Shown here in pieces: positions 1 through 10,387 of a DNA stretch of 64,000 nucleotides. The stretch is taken from contig JAIVFJ010000066.1 of NCBI GenBank assembly GCA_025765615.1, positions 186,001 through 250,000 on the forward strand, in the 5' to 3' direction. This DNA comes from Zopfochytrium polystomum (Eukaryota > Chytridiomycota > Chytridiomycetes > Chytridiales > Chytridiaceae). Numbering within the stretch: position 1 is the stretch's first letter; every line of letters begins with the position of its first letter. Below the pieces are notes generated by a model. It made no database searches. It was not told where the DNA came from and saw only the letters and a program-made list of their open reading frames with translations. Position numbers and translations under genes: made by a program.

Positions 1-1096
1 CGGGCGTAGATGAGGCGGTCAATATCGGTGAGGGCGTCGACGGCGATGGCAGAGCGATCGTATTCTTCGCAGGAGAAGGTCGTGCGGACGGTCACGTCAT
101 CGAGGAACTTGACTACTGTGGCGGCGGGAAAAGGTTGCGCGGATGATGTCGCGGGCGCAGTGGGAGACCTGTCGGTTGCATATTTCAAAACGTCCTGCCA
201 CGGGCCTTGCGGGATCGCGCGGTATTTGGTGGTGATGGAAGCGCGCTTGAGAGACGACCGGAGCGCGAGTGGTGCCGATGTTGCGGTGACACGGGCTGTA
301 GCGGAAGTCGTGGAGGGAAAGTGTTGTGCTTGAGGTGTTGGGGACGGGATCGGGCTTGGAGATGGGGACGGAAGCGAGGAGAGGAAGGACTCGGCAGGAG
401 ACGAAGCGATCGATGATCGGCAGGACGACGTGGAGTCGGACGACTCGCCAAAGGATGAGGAAGATTCGAAAGATTCGAGACTGTGTTGAAGCCGGAGGAG
501 AGGTGGAGCGGATGAGTTCAGTCCTACCTCTGCGTGCTGCTAATAATAGAAAAAGATGGAGGAGGTGGGAGTCACAACACTTACTGGCCATTGAGAACGT
601 TCGGCGACAACGGGCTGGCCGAACCGGTGGTGGATAGCGTGCTCTCGCCGTCGTGCCACCAATCCCTTGGATGACCGGGCTGCTGCTTTGTCGGCGGGGC
701 GGGGTACGAGAAGCGAAACCAACTGCTCGCGGTTGGACTGAGTGGTCGCTCCCAGAGATGGTGGGGCTGGAAGGCGCCTGGGGTGGCGGCGGCGGAGGCG
801 GTTACGGAAAAAGCGGGCGCCAGCGGTGGCGGGGTTGCCACTGGAGGGGTCGTCGGAATCAACGAACGGGGACCACGAGGGGGGCCGCCAGACGGGTAGG
901 CTACCGTAAGAGGGAAGGCAGGAGCGGACGAGGCACGTGCTGCTGACGCTGCTGCTGCTGCTGCGATTGGGGTTGCCACAGCCGTGGCGGCGGCGGTGAA
1001 GGGCAGAGAATTCGGGCTTGCAGGCACGATTTGGGGGCACATTTGCTGCTGGCGGTGCGGGTAGGTGTGGCGGTCGTGGTAGTTGTGGTGGGGCAT
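1..1096 (-). CDS. Unidentified Ser/Pro-rich protein, 5' part only
   Basis: The gene runs right to left and leaves the window at base 1. The secure part is an exon from 539 to 1, open throughout. It is a Ser/Pro-rich stretch followed by a conserved-looking block with TKYRAIPQGPWQDVLKYA and then VVKFLDDVTVRTTFSCEEYD. The V-x-F followed by an acidic YDR segment resembles PP1-docking-like modules of fungal regulatory proteins, but no basic residue precedes it, so this is only a resemblance. A good intron (GTAAGT at 584-579, acceptor TATTATTAG at 548-540) lies upstream. The upstream exon is unresolved. The phase-compatible frame (585 to about 1215) has no ATG, while the frame that starts at ATG 1096 looks more protein-like (Ala/Pro-rich) but meets a TAG soon after this splice. 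Function unknown. Confidence 0.5.
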
Positions 1097-1370
1097 TTGC
1101 GTCCGCGCTTGTGTTGAACTGTGCCAACAAGGCGTGGGAAGCCTCTTGTTTCGTTTGCGTCGAATTGAACCGCGGGGAAGTGGAATATGCCGCAGCAGCA
1201 GCAGCAGCAGCAGCGACAAATTAGTGATATTTAGTAGCGGCAGCAGTAGTAGAAGAAGGAGTAGTAGCAGTAGCACAAGCAACAGCACCAGTAGTAGCAG
1301 TAGTAGAGAAGCAGTAGAAGTAGGAGGAGGAGGAGGAGGAGAAGAAGCGAGTGACACTCTTGCGAGTTCG

Positions 1371-1399
1371 AGCGAGCGAGAGAGAGGGAGAGAGGAGGG

Positions 1400-1467
<68 letters not shown>

Positions 1468-1500
1468 GACAGAGAGAGAGAGGGAGTGGGAGCGAGAGAG
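1371..1500. repeat. GA microsatellite
   Basis: Nearly pure (GA)n with a few interruptions. On the sense strand of the minus-strand gene to its left it is a CT tract just upstream of the probable 5' end, so it may lie in promoter or 5' UTR. ORFs across it are artefacts (Arg-Glu or Ser-Leu repeats). Confidence 0.9.
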
Positions 1501-1810
1501 TGGGCGGGTGGGTGGGTGGCTGAGGCCGAGCGGCGTGTGTATGTGTGGTGGGGCAGAGTATTTATATTTTTTTTTTATTTACATGTATATTGGCGGCCGG
1601 AAAAGGGTCTCTTTCTTTATTATATAAATATTTCATGGTGTGGTTTGGCCAAGACGACAGAGAGACAGGCAGAGAGACAGAGGGATAGAGAGAGAGATCA
1701 GGAAGAGACAGACAGAGAGAAGGGGAAAGCAATTTGGAAAAGGAGCGAAAAATAAATAGTGAAAGCGGAAATTGGGAGTTCCTTTTCCAAAATAGGGGCG
1801 GTCGAGATGG

Positions 1811-1846
<36 letters not shown>

Positions 1847-3083
1847 GAGAGAGAGAGAGAGAGAGAGATAGAAGGATGGCGAGGGGTGGACACCAGGCCC
1901 GTCGAGGGGATCTTTACCCTTCAACGGTCAGCGTGCCGGTGGTGGCACGCTGACTGATATTTCCGTCGTTACAATTAGAAGACCTCCACCAAAACCAAAC
2001 AGATCCTTGTGAAACGTTGATATGTTGTTCTTCCACCAATTCTGACGGTACAGTGCCACCAGCCAGAACCCACCAGCTCGCCAACTCATTGCGCTGCACA
2101 AAAGGTGATCCTGCGACATCCACGGCATTCCTGACTGCCATTTTTTGCACAGAGGTAGATCCACTGTGCGCATATCCATTGACACCTCAATTGTTTGAAT
2201 CAGTTCTCCAATCAGCTAACACTGAATGCTGTTCAAAAGATTCCAGAAAAAGATGGCTGCTGAAAAAAAAACCCCCAGCTGCACCAAAACTAATGAGGAA
2301 GCTGGGAAAAAAACGCTAAGGTATGTTGAGGAGATGCGTTTAATCAACTCTGGACACTCCAATGAGTTGCTGGCTGGTCCAGGTGTGAAAAGCGAGCCTG
2401 CAGGCCGCTGGCCAAGGCTACAGGAGGTTGAGTGCTGAGGGCTAGCGCAAAGAGAGTGGGGAAGAACAGTTCACGTTGTGTATTGCAAGGGATGCGTGAG
2501 ACTATACTCACTCCTTTGACCCTCGATTCGGGCCAAGAATGAGGTAAAGCAAATAATAGGCTACAACAAACTTTATTGGGCTGTTGTCTAGGTGATGTTT
2601 TAAACATCTGTCTAACAGGGGTTTCAATCACAAAGAATGAAGGTTCGGAGACAACCCTCCGAGGATCAGTATGGCAAACAATCAATAACTTGACTTGTCT
2701 TGCCCTTTCTCACACTTGCCCCGCCACCCGCCAAGTGAACGGAGGCGAACAGCTCTAACGACCTCACAGGACAAGTGAGGCAGTAAACCAAATCGACTGT
2801 TCGACGGCGGACCACCTTCACCCAACCAGCCAGACAGTGTGAAGTTTCACAATCACGCCTTACACCAGAGACAGCCCGCAACCAAAGCACTAAGCCTAAT
2901 CTCATCAAGTGGCTGTATCCCGCCGAGCTCTGAGTGATCGCAAACTTTTCCCACCACCTCGCTCGTTAGATAGCCCCCACTAGATAGCGTCAGTCGCACA
3001 TAGAGTTGCGCTCAGGATCAGTGACAAGGAGTTGCACCACTGTGCTGTGTGGGAAGGAGAACCACTTCGCGAAACACTGCATC
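1501..3083. other. Intergenic, no gene seen
   Basis: Holds a second imperfect GA tract (about 1660-1870) and a perfect inverted repeat at 1927-1954, then AT-richer DNA without a convincing ORF. The short open frames around 2017-2319 show no domain I recognise. Confidence 0.6.
1927..1954. repeat. Perfect 11-bp inverted repeat
   Basis: GTCAGCGTGCC (1927-1937) and its exact reverse complement (1944-1954) are separated by a 6-base loop. There is no T-run after it that would make it a terminator and no gene beside it. It may be a transposon end or a hairpin relic. Confidence 0.7.
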
Positions 3084-3088
3084 ATGAG

Positions 3089-3498
3089 TGTAAACAGTCT
3101 ACTCTTAGTGAGTGAGTGGAAGGAGTGAATGAAGTGGAGATGTGTGTTTGTGGGTGGTCCTTCTCCCCAACTTGGAGAGAAAGAGAAAAACTCTGTTCTG
3201 AATAATTGATACATAATGATGATATGCACGCTATAATAGTTGCTAGGCGAGCGTGACCAGCACAGGGTAAAACCCTCTCCTATATTATCTGCTTGAGCAG
3301 AGGAGAGGAAAACTGTTGACACTGGGTTTCTGTTCCACTTAATACTCGAATATTTGTCAACAGTGCAAGCTAGCGCCCAGGTCTGCATTGGTGGTGGCTC
3401 ACTCTCCCATGGGCATTGTGAGAACAATAACTGACAGTCACAATAGGTTCAGGTCCGTCTTGTGCCTCTTGTTGCTAACCAGTCAGTTCTGCCTAACA
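3089..3498 (-). mobile_element. Solo LTR, family B, copy 1
   Basis: A 410-bp element with TG...CA ends (in its own orientation TGTTAGGCAGAACTGACTGG to CTGTTTACA). It is flanked by the perfect 5-bp duplication ATGAG at 3084-3088 and 3499-3503. It has a possible TATA-like segment (ATAATATAGG in its sense). No internal region remains, so it is a solo LTR left by LTR-LTR recombination. Other copies: 4151, 16801, 22503, 45431, 52536. Confidence 0.88.
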
Positions 3499-3503
3499 AT
3501 GAG

Positions 3504-4150
3504 GAAACAGGAGGCCATCGCCCTGATTGCTGCAGGCAGCACCAGCGATGTGCCATCTGATCTGATGACGATGGCGAGAATGGCAGTAGTAATTCCGGGG
3601 AGTACTCGTCAAGCTACCACTAGGCCTGAGGCATCCACCTCAGGAACATCAAAAAAAGAATCCCTCACTGACAACCAGCGCCAGCTTCCTGTGTTGAGAG
3701 TGACCTTGTCGCCACTGCCAATGCAACTTACACAACGTCAGCTAATCCAAAAAGCCTAATCTGAATACAACTAAAAGAGTTAGGTGAAGACAGTGGTGAT
3801 TCTAAATAAGCTTTGAGTTCAAAATGTTTAATCATACCCAATCAAGCACATTCTCCCTTATATTGTCAGATTAAAAATCAAAATCTTGATTGCACACAAC
3901 TTTGTTCGCATTTCAATCAGACGTTCAGGGACCAGGGTTGTAATGGGAATTCAAGCAGAGTAGCGAGGTGGCCAACTACAAGGAAAAGGAAGGATAGGAG
4001 AAGTTTTGGGTGGAGGGGAGTTGGTTCAGTGAGGTTCCACTGCTGCTTCGCACTCCCCACAGCTGCTCTTTTTATGCTTCCAGGAGGAGACACTGCCCCA
4101 AATTAGAGGATGCTGGCCATCTCCCAAAGAGAAGGTGCCAGTGTGCCACA
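3504..4150. other. Intergenic between two solo LTRs
   Basis: No gene seen. Contains a partial minus-oriented copy of repeat family C at about 3692-3805, recognised by the shared ACTTACAC and AAAGAGTTAGGTGAAGA segments. Confidence 0.6.
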
Positions 4151-4509
4151 TGTGAACAGTCCACTCTGAGTGAGTGAGTGTAAGGAGTGAATGAAGTGGA
4201 GATGTGTGTTTACAGGTGGTCCTTCTCCCCAACTTGAGAGAAGAGTGGTTGCTAGGCAAGCATGACCAGCACAGGGTAAAAACCTCTCCTATATTATCTG
4301 CTTGAGCAGAGGAGGAGGAAAACTGTTGACACTGGGTTTCTGTTCCACTTAATACTCAGAGTATTTGTCAAGAGCGCAAGCCAGCGCCCAGGTCTGCATT
4401 GACAGAGGCTCGCTCTCCCATGGGCATCGTGAGAACAATAACTGACAGTCACAATAGGTTCAGGTCTGTCTTGTGCCTCTTGCTGCTAACCAGTCAGTTC
4501 CACCTAACA
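4151..4509 (-). mobile_element. Solo LTR, family B, copy 2
   Basis: Same family and orientation as the copy at 3089-3498. It is 359 bp and flanked by a different perfect 5-bp duplication, CCACA at 4146-4150 and 4510-4514, so the two are independent insertions. It lacks part of the internal sequence (the ATTGATACATAATGATG-type segment) present in copy 1. Confidence 0.88.
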
Positions 4510-5162
4510 CCACACAGGCCCAAAATTTCTGCCTGCCCAGATTCCAACAGGTTGGAGCTGAACAATCAACAGTGATGAATCTGGAAAGTGGGTTGGGAGG
4601 AAACTTCCATCCATTTATTAAGAGGAGCACAAACATGGTTTAGTCCAGACGACAGCAAGGATTTGGCCTTTGATTGGAATCATCACTTGACGGAATGACC
4701 CCATACAAGGCATAAATCGTAGGCCGATTTCTAACTGGCCTCGGACAAAATTAGCCAAGACTTGTCTCGAGGGGTTACCAACGGCTAGCGACCGTTTCCT
4801 TTCCTTTTCACAGCGTTAGTGCGCAAATGCAATGTAGTGCAGACATTACTACTTGCCTCGGAGGCTGCCTGGTTGTAATTATAATGCTTTATTAAATGAC
4901 AATCCCTTTTTACACTCAAAATGAAACCTCCTGTCAATCTTCATCAGTAGTGCGAATAATTTCTCTCTACACTGGAATGCAACCTTTTGTACCGTTAAAT
5001 GACCCTCTACTACGTAAAATCTTGTGCAAATTTCGCTAAATGCGTTTGGTCGTTAAGGTCATACAGGTGTATCACTGCAACAATGGAAACAAAGTAGTAT
5101 CGGCCCCAGTTAAAAGCTCTTAACATCCTCCAGCCCCAACCACAACGTCCCCGCTCTCTCCT
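4510..5162. other. Intergenic, downstream of the CFAP58-like gene
   Basis: AT-rich, no ORF of note; the end nearest 5162 should contain the 3' UTR of the CFAP58-like gene. Nothing else recognised. Confidence 0.5.
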
Positions 5163-8100
5163 TTACGGCAACACCTCTCGCTCTGCGACCAAGTCCACAT
5201 CGTCTCCTCCCATAGCGCTGGTGCCAGCCCCACTCTTCTCGCTCCGCGCCCCGCCAGCACTCGCGTCGGTGCCGGCTGGTTCTGCCCCTTCCACGCCGTT
5301 CCCTTCCTCCGTAGCGGACCTGCCGCCTCCACCACCTCCCCGGCCGTCGGTACCACCGCCGCCGCCTCCGCCGTCCCCACCCCTTTCGGATCTCCCTCTG
5401 CGCTGCGACGACGTGGATGAAGCGGACGATGCGGACGACGACACAGACCCCGCCGACGACGCAACGCGTCCGCGCGGCATGGCAACCACGCGCTTACCGC
5501 CGCCTCCGCCGGCCCCTCGTTTTGCCGCGCCGCCGCCCTCCACCATGCCGACTCCGCTGCTGACAGCACTGTTTCGCAGCGGTGGCAGCTGCCATGCTGC
5601 CCCGCTGCTGCTGCCGCCGCCACCACCTGGAGAGTAGTGGTAAGGACCGTGCTGCGGCGCCTGCTGTTGCTGCTGCTGCGCAATCCAGGCCGCGGCGGGC
5701 CCGCCGCCGATGCCTCCCGGTGCTGCCATAGCTGCCGCCGCGTGCGGGCCTGCGGACCTGCGCAGGGCGGCCGCAGGTGAGCCGATGTTATTCGTTGCGC
5801 CGGCACCAGCGGTTGCGCCAGAGCGGTGGTGGTGGTGGTGATGCTGCTGCAGGTCGTAGTACTTTTTCTTCCACGCCTGCTGCTCGCGCGACAGCTTTTC
5901 GATTTCGTACTTGTACTCGTTGATTTGGGTGTGGTACATGTTCAGCTCGGACGCGAGCGACTGGTATTGATTTAGAGAGTGTTTTCGTTAGTAAGGGGAG
6001 TGGGAGTGGGAGGAGGGGTGGGGGTGAGGTTGGTAGCAGGAGATGCCTCACCTTGCACTCCCTAACTTTGGTCTTGACCGCCTCACGGACGATTCTCAGT
6101 TCTTCAACCACCTCGGGTCCCGGCTGCCGCTGCAAAACGTCCTTGACTTCGCGGTACAGCCGCTCCTTCTGCGCAACGACCAGCTCCTTTTCGACGACTT
6201 GCTCCGTCTTTGCAATGAGCCGCTTCTGCAGAGTCTGGATCTTGGTGATGAGCTCAAACGTGCTTGGGTCGCTCCCGGACAGCTTCCGCCACCGATGGAT
6301 GTTCATTGGGGACTCCAGCTCCTCTAGCATATTGTTTTTGGTTCAGTTTTGTTTCGAAGGCGATGAGTGAGAGAGTGTGAGTTTCCAAAACCCTTCATGA
6401 GCTGTACGCTCACTCCGCACAAATCGAGAAGGACAAGAAAAAGTCATCTGCCCTTACCTTCAAGCACTTTCACGCGAGTGCGCTCTCTCAGGACCTCCCT
6501 CTGCAACCTGAAAATCTCTCCGCGCAGCTTGTCCACGTTCTGTGTCTCCGTTTGCAGGATGGCCTTTTCGCGCCGAAGCTTTTTGATTTCGAGCTTCAGC
6601 ACCCGAATGTCTTCCAGACGCTCACGGTACTGGATCTCTCCCTTATTGAGCGTCGATGTTTGGATCTTGATTTTCTCATACAGCAGAGAGAGCTCGTCGT
6701 TCCGGCGGATCAACTGCGTGCCGAGGATGTCCTGTTGAAAGAAAAATCAGATTCATCGTTTTGCTTTTGAGCGAGAGCAATTTGTGCAAAGAGGAAACGA
6801 GAGAAGCCAATAGAAATATACCCGCTCCTGCACGACCGTGTCGTACTCCTTCTTTTGACGCAATCGCTCTGCGTCTGCGTCGGCGATGATGTGTCGGAGT
6901 TTGTTTTCCTCCGCAAGGCGGTTCTGAATGGTCTGCTGGGCGTCGTCCAGCTGCTGCTGCAGCTTGGCGATGGTGGCCGACAGCGACTCCTTTTCCTTTT
7001 CCAAGCGAGCGTGCTCCAAGTGCTCCTTGGCAATGTCTTGCAACGCGCAGGAGCAAAGTTAGTGTCGGTTGGACGGTTTTGAAAAAGTCAGAACGCCAAG
7101 CACCAAGCCAGGTACGATGCCACCCTCCTCAACCTACTTGCTTCTTTCCCAGCGATTTCCTCCTTAAGTTGCTCGATTTGATGCCCCATAATCTTAACTT
7201 TGCGCTTCATTTCGTTAATCTCATCCTGGGACTCAACAAGATTTTTTGAGTATAAATTTCGATCTGCTCGGACGTTTTCGTACAGGGTCTGAGTTACGTT
7301 GTAGAATTTTCCAGCAAGGGAGGAGGGATTAAATTCGTTTCCCAACGGGTGGTGTCTCGAACCTGCTGCTCCTTCAGCTTCCGCTCAAAGTCAGTGATTT
7401 TCTTCCTCGAGTCGAACACCATCATTTCCTTAATCTTCAAGTCCTCCTCTCGCGCGAGCAGCTCCTGCTCGATCTTGCCGGCCTCGTTGACGTGACGGTC
7501 GCGGTCCTTCTCAAGGCTGTAGATCAGCTTGCGCATTTTTGATGCCTCTTCCTTGTACGCCATGATTTCTTGCTCCAAATTACGCTTTGTCTGTTCGGCG
7601 AGCTTCATGAGGTTGAGCTGCTTTTGGGTCGCGCCGGTCGCCTTGACAAAATTCTTCTGGGCAATGTCGCGTTCGCGTGTCAGCTGCTCGATTTTCTTTT
7701 TACTGGTTTCGAGCTGTCGGCGAAGTGTGTCATGCTCATGGGTAAGGCTGCTGTTCACGCTCTTGTGTAAAGCAATTTTTGTTGTTCGGGTTGTTGTTGT
7801 TTGAAGGTCAGAGGAAGAAATTCCGTCGCGAGGGACCAGCAACGGTGGGACCAAACAATGCTCTCACCCGAAGGGTATCTCTTTCCGTTTCGCACTCGAC
7901 CTTTGCGTCCTCGAGCACTTTGACTTTCTTCTGCAGTGCCTCCTTCAGTCGCGCCATATTCTTGTAATCCTCTTTGTGATTGTTCAGCTCCTCCTCCCAG
8001 CCTTTCAAGTCCGCCGACTGCTGCTGGATAGAGCTCAACAGCTTGGTGTTGTCCATGCCAAGATCCTCATACTCCTTCTCCATGGTTCGGAGCTTGGACT

Positions 8101-10238
8101 GCACGGTCTCGCGGTCCCGCACCTCTTTGCCAAGGCGGTCCTTCTCTTCCCGGTTCTGGGCCTCGAGGCGGGCCACGAGCTCCTTCAGCCTCCCGACCTC
8201 CTGCAGCTTCTGCGCGGTGTCTCCATCGCGTTTTGTTAGCTCAGCTTGCGCGGCGCGGAGCGCGGCCTCCACGCGCTCCCGCGCACGGGTTTCGCGGTCC
8301 TGCTCCGATTTCTTTTTCGAGAGGAGATCCTTCAGGACGTCCATTTCCTGGCTCGCTGCTGCGCGCTCTTCGAGGAGCGTCGAGTTCTTTTGCAAAAGGT
8401 CTTCGGCCTCGGCCACAAGCGTTAGGCATTTGGCCTCGGACGTCTTCAGTTTTTCGAGGGTTTGGTCTCGTTCCTAAGAATGAATTGTTGATTGGCAAAA
8501 GATTGTTGAGGTTAGCTTGTTTTTCTTTACATTAAAGCACTCGGAACGGAACTCTCCAAAAACCATCAAGCCACTCCCCCCACTTCCACCCCCAGATAAT
8601 GACAATAGCACAGGCCGCCGGGTGTTTTCAGCCACCACTCAACATTACCGCAGTCAACGAGTGGATAAGCTCTTCCTGGTTCAACTGATTCTCAATCATT
8701 TTGTTGTACCCACCGCCGAGTACAATGCCCGGACTTTGGGCGCCCGAAGCCGACGCTGGCGCACCACCGTGCACTGCGAGTCCTCCACCGCCGCCGCCGC
8801 TGCCGCCGCTGCCGCCACCTCCGCCCGCATCGTTGGCATGGCGCCTGAGAGCCTCGACCTCGATCTTCAGCCTAGCGATTGCCTCCATCGACCTATTCTC
8901 CTTATCTGTGCTGGCCTCGACCATCTTCCACGCCTTCTTGACCTCCTTCTTCAGCGCGGCGATGACGGAGCGGTCGTTCTGCGACAGCTTGAGCGCGGCC
9001 TGGACCTTGGCCGCGTTGGCGGCCATCTCGTTGGAAAAGTCGCGGCACCGCTTGACCAGCGCCTGCTCGTTGCGCCGCGACTGCAGGAACAGCTTGTGCA
9101 GCTTCTCGTACTCGGCGCGGATGCGGGCTACCGCCGTGCCGCCGGGCAAGCCTCCCGCCGCCGCCGATGCGCCCGCACCGCCAGCCGACGCCGATGACGC
9201 GCCCGCAACCCCCGCACCGTCGCCGCCGCCGCCACCGCCGGCGACTGACGACGAGGAAGCGCTGTCGCGTCCCGAAGGCGCATCGCCGAGGCCGCCGAGC
9301 CCGACCGCAGCGCCTGCGCCAGCGCCGGTGCCGAGGCTGAACTGCTCCGAGAGGAAGGAGAGCGTACTCTGCATCTCCTGCAGCATGACCTCGTCGGCAA
9401 CGTCGACGCTGATGGCGGTCGGGTCTGCCGCGAACGCGGCAGCGGCGGCGCCGTCGTCGTCCAGGCCGGCGGTGGCTCCTGCGGATGCCGGGTCGGCGAG
9501 CAGCGCCCGGGCTGCTGCGGCGCCATGCTTGGAATCGGACAAGATCGAGCCGAGGATAGACGTGGCGGTTTCTTGGTCGCCGCCACCGCCGCCGCTGGCG
9601 CGGTCCTTAGCGAGCGGGTCGTGGTCGGCATCTTCATCTTCGTTATCTGTGCCGGCGCCAGCGGCAGCAGCGTCGTCGTCGTTGGACATTGGCTCGTCCC
9701 CACCGTCGCTGTCCGGGTCTTGGCGACGCGGTCGACGACGGAGTGGAGCGTGGTTGGGCTGCTGCTTCCTGGTGCGGGCTGTTTCGCCGTCCTCGGCCTC
9801 TTCCTCCTGCTCTTCAAAGTATCCTTCTCCGACTTCGTCGCCACTGCTTGTCCCTCCGCCCGCACCACCGTCGTCGTCGTTTGCATTGTCCCTGTAAGCG
9901 CTGAAGCTCTGCCGCGCAGAGGCGTCCCGCTTGCGTCCACCTCCTCCTCCTCCTGCGTTTTTCGAGCGCTTTCCTTGCGACGGAGGTGCCATTCGATCCG
10001 GCCGGCTGGCTTTTGGGGCGCTCGCGATGATGGAGTTTCGTGCAGTCTGGCGGCCCGATCGGCTGGCTGATGGCTCCGAGATCGCCGCAGTAGCCCCCGA
10101 AACGGCGTCGCTCGCGGCGTTCGGATTCGCACTGCTGCCACTGGAAGCTGCAGCGACGCCGCCGGCTGCTCGCCGCGATGCAGCCACCTGATCGCCCGAT
10201 GCGGTGGCTGCTGCCGGGGGCGGTGGCTGCGGCGGCAT
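5163..10238 (-). CDS. CFAP58: CFAP58-like cilia/flagella coiled-coil protein
   Basis: Eight exons, each with GT-AG borders and matching phase: 10238-8649, 8473-7868, 7761-7363, 7288-7138, 7036-6822, 6731-6458, 6323-6052, 5960-5163 (about 1434 aa). From about residue 400 it follows the CFAP58/CCDC147 family in order: EYEKLHKLFLQSRRNEQAL, then NAAKVQAALKLSQNDRS, a long coiled coil, QIEQLKEEIAGKEA, MNIHRWRKLSGSDP, QPGPEVVEEL and QINEYKYEIEKL. The family is axonemal and needed for flagellum assembly and motility, so it implies a flagellated stage. Oddities are an acidic Gly/Ala/Asp-rich N-terminal extension of about 400 residues and a Gly/Ser-rich tail of nearly 200; animal members are about 870 aa. 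The start is the first ATG in the exon-1 frame (10238); the frame is open further upstream without an ATG. Confidence 0.9.
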
Positions 10239-10387
10239 GCGCGGTAGTGATGGCAGTGGGTTGTGGGCTGATCGCCGAGTGGAGGGTTTGAGTCGGAGAA
10301 AAAAAAATTGTCGGAGTCCCAAATTGTCTTGTTTCCCTTGCTTTATTCAAGCCACATGATCCAAAAAATTCATAGCTGCGCTCAACG

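Noticed and set aside
1095..1357. Minus-strand frame rich in Leu runs, looking like a transmembrane protein
   Set aside because: It is the CTACTA/CTGCTG-type trinucleotide and CT repeat read in one frame, starting at GTG rather than ATG; low complexity.
8701..9897. Long plus-strand ORF opposite CFAP58 exon 1 (and similar antisense ORFs at 5221, 12041, 25809, 61318)
   Set aside because: Antisense shadows of very GC-rich exons; no domains, and the sense strand is supported by family motifs and splicing.
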